A stretch of DNA of 64,000 bases from Pseudonocardia oroxyli. Its GTDB lineage: Bacteria; Actinomycetota; Actinomycetes; Mycobacteriales; Pseudonocardiaceae. Made by a program: the position numbers and the translations under genes. Every line of letters begins with the position of its first letter. Positions within the stretch are counted from its first letter, which is position 1. Shown in pieces: positions 35,727 to 44,493 of this stretch. Under the pieces are notes generated by a model, which was not told where the DNA came from, did no database searches, and saw only the letters and a program-made list of their open reading frames with translations. Where the stretch lies: positions 38,197 through 102,196 of the forward strand of contig NZ_FNBE01000020.1 in the NCBI RefSeq assembly GCF_900102195.1, given 5' to 3'.

Positions 35727-35855
35727 GTGACCCGTCCGTTGCGCCGCCCGAGCCGTGCCCGGGTCCCGTCGCGCGGTGACGGCCTGACCCAGCGCCGCGT
35801 GATCGACCACGGGGTCGTCCACTCCGCGGCCTGTCGCGTGGGCGTCCGCGCGTAA
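35727..35855 (+). CDS. Leader peptide 2 (sulfur-type attenuator peptide)
   Basis: A 42-residue leaderless ORF from GTG 35727 to TAA. The C-terminal half, LTQRRVIDHGVVHSAACRVG, is the shared leader sequence; the N-terminal half is Arg/Pro-rich and not conserved. Cys is encoded by TGT. A GGCGGG/CCCGCC stem (35868-35873 with 35884-35889) follows 13 nt after the stop. The next gene, an alpha/beta hydrolase, starts 168 nt downstream. A longer ATG-started version from 35673 is possible, but that start would lie upstream of the promoter -35 element. Confidence 0.8.
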   Translation: MTRPLRRPSRARVPSRGDGLTQRRVIDHGVVHSAACRVGVRA

Positions 35856-36022
35856 GGCGTCCTCCCCGGCGGGACCGTCCCGGCCCGCCTCCCCGGACCG
35901 CGCCGCGGTCGCCACGCCCGACCAGCCGCTCCGCGGTGCCCGGGCGTCCGTCACCTCCCCGCCCGCGGCGGGGGTGGCGTCTCCTGAGATATCCTCCCCC
36001 CGAGATAACGAGGTGATCCCGC

Positions 36023-36781
36023 ATGACCATCGCGGGTGCAGTTCCCGTCGTCGCGTCGTGGTCCGAGCCCGAGGGCATCGCGCCGCGGGGCACGGTCGTC
36101 GTCGTGCCCGGCCGCGGTGAGCACGCCGGTGTCTACGAGCGCTTCGGCCGTCGCATCGCGGCGGACGGCTACCGCGTGTGGGCGGTCTCCGACCCCACGG
36201 TCGACGAGGGCCGGGCCCGGGCGCAGGTCCGGGCGCTGCTGGACAGCACGCCCTCCAGCGAGGCGGGCGAGGCGGGTCCGCCGCCGCGGGTCCTGGTGGG
36301 CTCGGACACCGGCGCGCTGTTCGCCGCGCTGCTGGCGGCCGAGGGCACGCAGGGGATCGCAGGCCTCGTGGTGGCGGGCCTGCCCGTCGCCGAGGCCCGG
36401 TCGGACGCGGGCTGGGACGACGAGCTCGCCCTGCGGACCTCCTGCCCGACCCACCGGGGCAGGCTCGCGGCGGACGACGCGGTGCGCCACGGCGCCCTCG
36501 GGACCGCAGTGCCCGCCGAATGGCTCGCCGCGGCCCGCGCGGCCGCCGTCACCGTCCCGGTCCTGGGCCTGCACGGTGACGCGGACGCGCTGTCCCCGCT
36601 CGCGGAGGCCCGGCGGTGGTACGCGCAGGCTCCCGAGGCGGAGCTGGTCGCCATCGCGGGCGGGGTGCACGACGCGCTGAACGACCAGACCCACCGGACC
36701 GCCGCCGCCACCACGGTGCTGTTCCTCGAGCGCCTGCGCCTCGGCGCGGGCCCGATCGCGCTCCCGCAGGACCTCACGTGA
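36023..36781 (+). CDS. Alpha/beta hydrolase with a Gly-x-Asp-x-Gly nucleophile elbow
   Basis: A 252-residue alpha/beta hydrolase. VVVVPGRGEHAGVYERFGRR has the family start, RVLVGSDTGALFAALL is the elbow, VPVLGLHGDADALSPL the acid loop and IAGGVHDALND the catalytic His. The elbow centre is Asp (GSDTG) rather than Ser, as in haloalkane dehalogenases and epoxide hydrolases, although the overall look is lysophospholipase-like. ATG 36023 has GAGGTG 7 nt upstream. It is first after leader 2 and its stop overlaps the reductase-sulfurtransferase fusion. Substrate unknown. Confidence 0.82.
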   Translation: MTIAGAVPVVASWSEPEGIAPRGTVVVVPGRGEHAGVYERFGRRIAADGYRVWAVSDPTVDEGRARAQVRALLDSTPSSEAGEAGPPPRVLVGSDTGALFAALLAAEGTQGIAGLVVAGLPVAEARSDAGWDDELALRTSCPTHRGRLAADDAVRHGALGTAVPAEWLAAARAAAVTVPVLGLHGDADALSPLAEARRWYAQAPEAELVAIAGGVHDALNDQTHRTAAATTVLFLERLRLGAGPIALPQDLT

Positions 36782-38589
36782 GTCGGTACGTCGTGATCGG
36801 TGCCGGGGCGGTCGGGGCCACCCTGGCGGCCGAGCTGCACCTCGCCGGGCTCTCGACCGTCCTCGTCGCCCGCGGGGCGCACCTCGCCGCGCTGCGCCAG
36901 GGGCTGCGCTACCTGCGCCCGGACGGCGAGCAGCGCGTCGCTGTGCCCGCGGCGGCCGCCGACGAGGTCGAGCTGGGCCCCGAGGACGTCCTCGTCCTGG
37001 CCACCAAGGCGCAGGACGCCGAGGCCGCCCTGGCCGACTGGGCGTGGCGGCCGGTGGGGGACCGCACCGCGGCCGAGGTCCTGCCCGTCGTCACCCTGCA
37101 GAACGGCCTGGAGGCCGAACGGGTGGCGCTGCGCCGGTTCGCCACGGTCTACGGCGCCGTGGCGTGGTCGCCGTCGGCCTACGTCACGGCCGGTGAGGTC
37201 GAGGCCCCGGGCGCTCCCGCGGCCGGGGTGGTGTGGCTGGGTCGCTACCCGGCGGGCACCGATCCCCGGGCCGCGGCGATCGTGGCGGACCTGGAGAAGG
37301 CGCGTCACCTCGCCGAGGCCGTCCCGGACATCACCCGCTGGAAGGCGGGCAAGCTGCCCGGGATCATCGGCAACGCGCTCGACGCCCTGTACCCGCCGAG
37401 CCCGCTGCGCGAGCGGGCCGTCGCCGCGCTGCGGGACGAGCTGCGGGCCGTCTACGCCCGCGCGGGGGTGGACGCCGCGAACCTCGTGGGCGAGACCGCG
37501 CTGGACCTCGGCCGCTTCGGCACCCAGCCGATCCCCGGCCGCCCGCCGACCGGGCGGTCCACGTGGCAGAGCCTGCGCCGCGGCGCGCCGCCGGAGACGG
37601 ACTTCCTCAACGGCGAGATCGCCCTGCTCGCCCGCCTGCACGGCGCCGAGGCCCCCCGCAACGCGGCGGTCCAGGCCCGGTTGCAGCGCGCGGTGGGCGC
37701 GGGGACCGAGGTGGGCTCCCTGGAGGACGCGGACCTGCGCGCCGTGCTCCCGGACCTGGACGTCCTGGTGGACGCCGCGGCGCTCGCGGCGGAGCTGGAC
37801 GGTCCGAACCCGCCCGTCCTGCTGGACGTGCGGTGGGCGCTCGGGGACCCGCACGGGCGGGCGCACCACGCGGAGGGCCATCTCCCGGGCGCGGTGTACG
37901 TCGACCTGGACACCGAGCTGGCCGGGCACGGGGAGCCGACCGACGGCAGGCACCCGTTGCCGGAGGTCGCCGACCTGCAGGCCGCCGCGCGGCGCTGGGG
38001 GGTGCGCGCGGACCGCCCGGTCGTCGCCTACGACGCCTCGGGTGGTCTGGCCGCCGCGCGGGCGTGGTGGCTGCTGCGCTGGGCGGGCCACCCGGACGTC
38101 CGACTGCTCGACGGCGGCCTGGCCGCATGGACGGCGGCGCAGGGCCCGCTGGAGACGGGCGAGGTCGTGCCCGAGCCGGGGGACGTGGTCCTCGACGGCG
38201 GGCACCTGCCGGTCCTCGACGCCGACGAGGCGGCCGAGCTCGCCCGCACCGGGCTGCTGCTCGACGCCCGGGCCGGGGAGCGCTACCGCGGCGAGGTCGA
38301 GCCGGTCGACCCGCGGGCCGGGCACATCCCCGGGGCGCGCAGCGCCCCCACCGGCGACAACCTCGACCCGGACGGTCGCTTCCGCCGCGACCTGCGGGCG
38401 CGGTTCGCGGCCTTCGGCGAGGGCGAGATCGGCGTCTACTGCGGATCCGGGGTGACGGCGGCGCACCAGGTCGCCGCGCTGGCGAGCGTCGGGGTGTCCG
38501 CGGCGCTCTTCCCGGGCTCCTGGTCGGCGTGGTCCAACGACCCCGCCCGCCCGGTGGCGACGGGGCCGGAGCCGGGCTCCGGGCGATGA
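36778..38589 (+). CDS. Ketopantoate-reductase-like protein fused to a two-domain sulfurtransferase
   Basis: One continuous 603-residue frame. Residues 1-325 resemble 2-dehydropantoate 2-reductase: Rossmann motif VIGAGAVGATLA at the start, VTLQNGLEAERVALRRFATV, then the helical C-terminal domain around WKAGKLPGIIGNALDALYPP. Residues 335-600 are a thiosulfate/3-mercaptopyruvate sulfurtransferase. The first rhodanese domain (LLDVRWALGDP) is inactive; the second has the active loop CGSGVTA with Cys555. The junction LRAVLPDLDVLVDAAALAAE reads straight from one into the other. It may be a natural fusion or two adjacent genes joined by an in-frame deletion. GTG 36778 overlaps the hydrolase stop. The sulfurtransferase fits the sulfur regulon; the reductase substrate is unclear. 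Confidence 0.83.
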   Translation: MSRYVVIGAGAVGATLAAELHLAGLSTVLVARGAHLAALRQGLRYLRPDGEQRVAVPAAAADEVELGPEDVLVLATKAQDAEAALADWAWRPVGDRTAAEVLPVVTLQNGLEAERVALRRFATVYGAVAWSPSAYVTAGEVEAPGAPAAGVVWLGRYPAGTDPRAAAIVADLEKARHLAEAVPDITRWKAGKLPGIIGNALDALYPPSPLRERAVAALRDELRAVYARAGVDAANLVGETALDLGRFGTQPIPGRPPTGRSTWQSLRRGAPPETDFLNGEIALLARLHGAEAPRNAAVQARLQRAVGAGTEVGSLEDADLRAVLPDLDVLVDAAALAAELDGPNPPVLLDVRWALGDPHGRAHHAEGHLPGAVYVDLDTELAGHGEPTDGRHPLPEVADLQAAARRWGVRADRPVVAYDASGGLAAARAWWLLRWAGHPDVRLLDGGLAAWTAAQGPLETGEVVPEPGDVVLDGGHLPVLDADEAAELARTGLLLDARAGERYRGEVEPVDPRAGHIPGARSAPTGDNLDPDGRFRRDLRARFAAFGEGEIGVYCGSGVTAAHQVAALASVGVSAALFPGSWSAWSNDPARPVATGPEPGSGR

Positions 38590-38690
38590 CGGCCGCCGTG
38601 AGCGTCGTCTCCGCGGCGCTCACGGCACCGGACCGGCGCGCGGCGCAGGCGCCGGTCACCCCGTCGACGGCCCATCGATCACGCATCGCG

Positions 38691-38744
38691 ATCGGTAACG
38701 ATGCCGATTCGTCGCTGGACCGGGCGCGCGGCGTGGGTTTCACT
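38691..38744 (+). promoter_or_regulatory. Leader 3 promoter with ATCG-N4-CGAT box
   Basis: ATCGGTAACGAT (38691-38702), 12 nt, CTGGAC (38715-38720), 18 nt, TTCACT (38739-38744), 6 nt, ATG. Same geometry as the other three leader promoters. Confidence 0.75.
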
Positions 38745-38750
38745 GTTCGT

Positions 38751-38870
38751 ATGCCGCGCCGGACCGCCACTGCCCCCTCCGGGGGACGGGCGTGCCCGGG
38801 CACGGTCCTGACGCAGCGCCGGGTGATCGACCACGGCATCGTCAACTCGGCGGGCTGTCGCTCCTGCTGA
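38751..38870 (+). CDS. Leader peptide 3 (sulfur-type attenuator peptide)
   Basis: A 39-residue leaderless ORF from ATG 38751 to TGA. It ends VLTQRRVIDHGIVNSAGCRS followed by a terminal Cys, so two of its last four residues are Cys (TGT and TGC). The tail is almost identical to leaders 1, 2 and 4. A perfect 8-bp hairpin begins 2 nt after the stop. The unit downstream contains the GlcD-like oxidase, then the SsuD-like/SfnB-like pair and an ABC transporter. Confidence 0.82.
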   Translation: MPRRTATAPSGGRACPGTVLTQRRVIDHGIVNSAGCRSC

Positions 38871-38871
38871 C

Positions 38872-38890
38872 CCGGCGCAGCCTGCGCCGG
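38872..38890 (+). promoter_or_regulatory. Perfect 8-bp hairpin immediately after leader 3
   Basis: CCGGCGCA (38872-38879), loop GCC, TGCGCCGG (38883-38890). A ribosome stalled at the Cys codons near the leader end would cover or alter this structure, as expected for an attenuator. Confidence 0.6.
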
Positions 38891-38997
38891 CCTCCGACCC
38901 GACCTCGCGCGCCACCCGGCGCGTCCGAAGCCGGCCCGCCCCGTGCGGGCCGCCGCCCCGGTCTCTCCCGGGAAGGCCGACCGCGGAAAGCGACGCG

Positions 38998-40323
<1,326 letters not shown>

Positions 40324-40400
40324 CCCGCTCCGTGACCGCTCCGGCGGTGACCTGCCGCTGTCCGGTCTGATCCCGCTCCACCCGCCGAGCCTCGTCCCGC

Positions 40401-40440
40401 CCACCGCGCCACCGCGCCACCGCGCCACCGCGCCACCGCG
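40401..40440. repeat. Octamer tandem repeat (CCACCGCG)x5
   Basis: Five perfect copies of CCACCGCG lie in the 151-nt gap between the GlcD-like oxidase and the SsuD-like gene, ending 34 nt before the SsuD-like GTG. Copy number may vary by slippage. Confidence 0.95.
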
Positions 40441-40474
40441 CGCCGTGCCCACCCGTGCCCTCCAGGAGGACCCC

Positions 40475-41677
40475 GTGACCGCTACACCGATCCCGCCCAC
40501 CGCCGCCCGGCAGGTCGAGTTCATCTCGCTCTCGCACCTCAACCCGTCGACCGAGCTGGACCCGATCCCGACCCGCGGGATCGATCTCGCGTACTTCCGT
40601 CGATACGTCCGGACATTGGAGGAGGCGGGGTACGACTACACGCTGCTCCCGTACGGATCGTCGAGCGCGGACTCGTTCGTCGTCGCCTCCGCGGTCGGTC
40701 AGCTGACCGAGCGGCTCCGGCCGATCGTCGCGGTCCGGCCGAACACCGCCCTCCCGCAGGTGGTCGCCCAGCAGCTGGCGACGCTCGACCAGCTGACCGA
40801 GGGCCGCGCCGTGGTCCACCTGATCAGCGGCGGCAACGACGCCGAGCAGGCCCGGCACGGCGACTACCTGCCCAAGGCCCGCCGCTACGCCCGCACCAGC
40901 GAGTTCATCGACATCCTGCGCCGGTCATGGACGGAGACCCGGCCCTTCGACCACGCGGGCGAGTTCTTCCGGTTCGACGGGTTCGGTCCCGGCTTCCGAC
41001 CCTACGGCGACACCATCCCGATCTCCATCGGCGGCCAGTCCGACGAGGCATTCCAGGTCGGTGGGCGGCAGGCGGACATCTTCAGCTTCTGGGGCGAGCC
41101 GCTGGCCGACCTGCGCGCCGAGATCGAGCGGGTGCACGCCATCGCGGACGCGGCGAACCGTCCGCGGCAGCGCATCTGGGTGACCTTCCGGCCGATCATC
41201 GACCGGACCGACGAGCTGGCCTGGCGCAAGGCCTACGACTACGCCGCGCGGATCGGCGCGACGTTCGAGGCGCAGACCTTCGGGCGACAGGCGCTCATGG
41301 GCAAGGGCACCCCGCAGAACCGCGGGTCCCAGCGCGCGCTCGAGTTCGCCTCCCGCTCCGAGGTCTACGACCGCGCGCTGTGGACGCGCACCGCCGCCGT
41401 CACCAACGCGGGCGGCGCGTCGACGGCACTGGTCGGCACCCCGGAGACCGTCGCGGCGGCGATCGTCGACTACATCGACGTCGGCGCGGACCTGGTGTCC
41501 ATCCGCGGCTACGACACCCTCGCCGACGCCCGGGACTACGGGCGCCACGTCCTGCCGCTGGTCCGGCAGGAGCTGGCGCACCGGGCGGCGACCGGGCAGC
41601 GCGGCACCCTGCAGGCCGAGCACCCCGGCGCGCTGGCCCCGGGCTTCGACGCCGACGCGCTGGCCGGCGTCCGATGA
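40475..41677 (+). CDS. SsuD-like alkanesulfonate monooxygenase family enzyme (LLM class)
   Basis: A 400-residue LLM monooxygenase resembling SsuD along its length: LRPIVAVRPNTALPQVVAQQ, TLDQLTEGRAVVHLISGGND, YGDTIPISIGGQSDEAFQVG, and the late STALVGTPETVAAAIVDYID. SsuD enzymes oxidise alkanesulfonates with FMNH2 to an aldehyde plus sulfite. GTG 40475 was chosen because AGGAGGA (40464-40470) stands 4 nt upstream. A long insertion before STALVGTP (about residues 255-315) is also typical of this family. Its stop overlaps the SfnB-like start. A degraded paralogue lies at 23505-24286. No FMN reductase gene is visible nearby, so FMNH2 must come from elsewhere. Confidence 0.9.
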   Translation: MTATPIPPTAARQVEFISLSHLNPSTELDPIPTRGIDLAYFRRYVRTLEEAGYDYTLLPYGSSSADSFVVASAVGQLTERLRPIVAVRPNTALPQVVAQQLATLDQLTEGRAVVHLISGGNDAEQARHGDYLPKARRYARTSEFIDILRRSWTETRPFDHAGEFFRFDGFGPGFRPYGDTIPISIGGQSDEAFQVGGRQADIFSFWGEPLADLRAEIERVHAIADAANRPRQRIWVTFRPIIDRTDELAWRKAYDYAARIGATFEAQTFGRQALMGKGTPQNRGSQRALEFASRSEVYDRALWTRTAAVTNAGGASTALVGTPETVAAAIVDYIDVGADLVSIRGYDTLADARDYGRHVLPLVRQELAHRAATGQRGTLQAEHPGALAPGFDADALAGVR

Positions 41678-42801
41678 CGGCGACGCTCGCCCTGCCCGTG
41701 CCCGACCTGACCGATGCCGGTCTCGCCGCGGTCACCGCCGCGCTCGCGGCCACCGCCGAGGAGTACGACCGCTCCGGCGCGGTCCCGGTGGCGGGCATCG
41801 AGGCCGTCCACCGGGCCGGGCTGCTCACCGCCACCGTCGCGCAGCGCTACGGCGGGCCCGGGCTGGGCCCCGACGCCGCCGTGCGGATCCTGCTCGCCCT
41901 CGGCGAAGGCGACCCCTCCGTCGCGCTGCTGGTCGCGAACACCCTCAACACGCACCTCGGCCAGGCCGCCGCCGGACACTGGCCGGACGAGGTCTACGCG
42001 GAGCTGCTGCGCCACGACGGACCGGGACTGGTCAACGCGATCCGCGCGGAGCCCGAGCTCGGCGCCCCGGCGCGCGGCGGCCTGCCGAAGACCCGGGCGA
42101 TCCGCGGGCCGCAGGGCTGGGTGCTGAACGGGCACAAGGCCTACGCCACCGGCGGCACCGCGCTCGCCTACCACGTGGTGTGGGCGGTGACCGACGACGA
42201 CCGGGTGGGCCACTTCCTCGTCCGCGGCGACGCGCCGGGCATCAGCTGGATCGACACGTGGGACCACCTGGGCCTGCGCGCCTCCAACACCCACGACGTG
42301 GTCTACACCGACACCCCGGCCGAGGCGTTCGTGGAGATCCCGCGCGGTGCGGACGGCGTCTACCGCGACCCCGCCGCCGTGGCCGGGCCCGCGAGCTTCG
42401 GCCACCCCGCGCTCTACGTCGGCGTGGCCAGGGCGGCCCGCGCGGCCTTCGTCCGCTACGCCCGCGAGCGGGTCCCGGCCGCGCTCGGTCGCCCCATCGC
42501 CGAGACCGAGCGGATCCAGTCCGTGGCCGGGGAGATCGACGCGCAGGTCGCGCAGGCCGAAGCCCTGCTGGCCGCCGCCACGACGCACGTCCCCGAGCAG
42601 CTCTCGCTGCTCAAGATCCAGATCGCCCGGTCCGCGATCGCGGCGGTGCAGACCGCCGTCGGCGCGCTCGGCAACCCGGGGCTGACCCGCAACCTGCCCT
42701 TCGAACGGCACCTGCGGGACGTCCTGTGCGTCCGCGTGCATCCCCCGCAGGAGGACACCGCGCTGCTCGCGGCCGGTCGTCGCCTCCTGCTGAACCCCTG
42801 A
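41674..42801 (+). CDS. Acyl-CoA dehydrogenase-fold flavoprotein (SfnB-like)
   Basis: A 375-residue protein with the acyl-CoA dehydrogenase fold: N-terminal helices with GLLTATVAQRYGGPGLGPDA, a middle domain with GWVLNGHKAYATGGTALAYH and WDHLGLRASNTHDVVYTDTP, and a C-terminal helical domain with the AVGALGNPGLTRNLPFERHL segment. SfnB/DszC-like relatives use FMNH2 to attack sulfones, sulfoxides or thiophenes rather than acyl-CoA. The pairing with an SsuD-like gene by ATGA overlap, twice in this window, supports a role in organosulfur oxidation. Confidence 0.87.
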   Translation: MTATLALPVPDLTDAGLAAVTAALAATAEEYDRSGAVPVAGIEAVHRAGLLTATVAQRYGGPGLGPDAAVRILLALGEGDPSVALLVANTLNTHLGQAAAGHWPDEVYAELLRHDGPGLVNAIRAEPELGAPARGGLPKTRAIRGPQGWVLNGHKAYATGGTALAYHVVWAVTDDDRVGHFLVRGDAPGISWIDTWDHLGLRASNTHDVVYTDTPAEAFVEIPRGADGVYRDPAAVAGPASFGHPALYVGVARAARAAFVRYARERVPAALGRPIAETERIQSVAGEIDAQVAQAEALLAAATTHVPEQLSLLKIQIARSAIAAVQTAVGALGNPGLTRNLPFERHLRDVLCVRVHPPQEDTALLAAGRRLLLNP

Positions 42802-42834
42802 ACCACACCCCGTCCACACCAGAGGAACCCCACG

Positions 42835-44493
42835 ATGTCCCGACCCACCCGTCGCCGATGGCTGACCGCCCTGCTCGCGGGCGCCACGCTCGCCCTCGCC
42901 GCCTGCTCCGGCTCGGCCGCCCCGGGTGGTGACGCCGCCGATGCGGGCCCGCCCGTGCGCGGCGGCACGCTCAAGGTCGCCTTCTTCCCGGACAACGCCG
43001 CCTTCTCCTGTGTCGACCCCTTCCAGACCTACTGGATCGAACACCGCTCGGTGATCCGCAACATCGCGGACTCGCTCACCGACCAGGACCCGCAGTCCGG
43101 AGAGATCAAGCCCTGGATCGCGCAGAGCTGGGAGGTCTCCCCGGACGGCCGCCAGTACACCTTCCACCTGCGCGACGGCGTCACCTTCTCCGACGGCACG
43201 CCCCTGGACGCGGCCGCGGTCAAGGCCAACTTCGACGGCTGGGCCGACACGGTCAAGCAGACCGGCGGTGCCGCGTACGGCGCGAGCTACATCCTCGGCT
43301 ACGCCTCCTCCGAGGTCCTGGACCCCGCGACCGTGCGGGTGGACTTCGCCCAGCCCAACTCGTCGTTCCTGCAGGCCACATCGACCACGAACCTGGCCCT
43401 CGTCACGCCGGCGTCCTTCCAGAACACGCCCAAGGACCGGTGCCTCGGCAAGTTCACCGCGTCCGGCCAGTTCGTGCTCGACGACTATTCGCCGGGCAAG
43501 AGCCTGACCATCAGCCGCCGCCCGGGCTACGCGTGGGGCTCCGCGCTGTCGCAGAACACCGGTGAGGCGCACCTGGACAAGGTCGAGTTCACCTACGTGG
43601 CCGAGGACAGCGTGCGCACCGGCAACCTGGTGAGCAAGGCGATCGACATCGCCTGGCCGCGCAACCCGTTCACCGCCGAGGACCGGGCCCTGATCTCCCG
43701 CTCGGACGCCACCGTGCAGTCCCGCTCCCTGCCGGGTGTGTCCTACACGCAGTTCGCGAACGTCAGCGCGGGCCGTCCGCTGTCGGACCCGGCCGTGCGC
43801 GAGGCGCTCTACCAGGCCCTGGACCTGCCGACCTACGCGCAGACCGTGTACGGCGACGGCTACCCCGTCGTCGAGGGCGGGTACGACACCACCACGCCGT
43901 ACTTCGCCTCGGTGGCGGGCAAGCTCAAGTACGATCCCGCCGCCGCGAAGGCCCGGCTCGACGCGGCCGGCTGGGCCGTGGGCCCGGACGGGTACCGGTA
44001 CAAGAACGGGGCCGAGCTGACCCTGACCTACCCGCTCACCCAGTTCAGCGCGGGCGCCGAGCTGCTGCAGGACCAGCTCAAGCAGGTCGGCATCAACCTG
44101 GTGCTGGACACCGTGACCACCGCCGAGCTGCCCGCCAAGCTGGCCAACGGCGACTACGACATCACCCAGACCTATTTCACCCGGGCCGACCCCGGCGCGC
44201 TGCAGTTCATCCTCGACCCCGACCTGGCCAACTCCAAGGCGCTGGCCACCAACTCCATGACCCCGGACGTCCGGGCGCAGCTCAAGGCGCTCTTCGCCCG
44301 AGCGATCCAGACGACCGACCCGAACCAGACCGAGCAGGCCTACGCGGACCTGCAGAACCTGCTGATCGACCAGGGCATCACGTTCCCGCTGTTCGAGCGT
44401 GTGCAGTACGCCGGCGTGAGCAACGAGGTGCACGGGTTCGCGTTCACCTCCGAGAGCTTCCTCAAGCTGGCGGACGTCTGGAAGACGCAGTGA
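42835..44493 (+). CDS. ABC transporter substrate-binding lipoprotein (SBP_bac_5), second system
   Basis: A 552-residue family-5 solute-binding lipoprotein. The signal peptide ends L-A-A-C (Cys24). Later segments DPQSGEIKPWIAQSWEVSPD, YTFHLRDGVTFSDGTPLDAA and DPAVREALYQALDLPTYAQT are standard. AGAGGA lies 10 nt before the ATG. It follows the SfnB-like gene by 33 nt and its stop overlaps the permease start. It is clearly divergent from the protein at 30043-31614, so the two systems probably carry different compounds. Confidence 0.92.
   Translation: MSRPTRRRWLTALLAGATLALAACSGSAAPGGDAADAGPPVRGGTLKVAFFPDNAAFSCVDPFQTYWIEHRSVIRNIADSLTDQDPQSGEIKPWIAQSWEVSPDGRQYTFHLRDGVTFSDGTPLDAAAVKANFDGWADTVKQTGGAAYGASYILGYASSEVLDPATVRVDFAQPNSSFLQATSTTNLALVTPASFQNTPKDRCLGKFTASGQFVLDDYSPGKSLTISRRPGYAWGSALSQNTGEAHLDKVEFTYVAEDSVRTGNLVSKAIDIAWPRNPFTAEDRALISRSDATVQSRSLPGVSYTQFANVSAGRPLSDPAVREALYQALDLPTYAQTVYGDGYPVVEGGYDTTTPYFASVAGKLKYDPAAAKARLDAAGWAVGPDGYRYKNGAELTLTYPLTQFSAGAELLQDQLKQVGINLVLDTVTTAELPAKLANGDYDITQTYFTRADPGALQFILDPDLANSKALATNSMTPDVRAQLKALFARAIQTTDPNQTEQAYADLQNLLIDQGITFPLFERVQYAGVSNEVHGFAFTSESFLKLADVWKTQ

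Noticed and set aside
36001..36015. Two GAGATA direct repeats just before the hydrolase gene at 36023 as an operator
   Set aside because: Too short and imperfect to separate from chance; the leader-2 promoter upstream already explains control.
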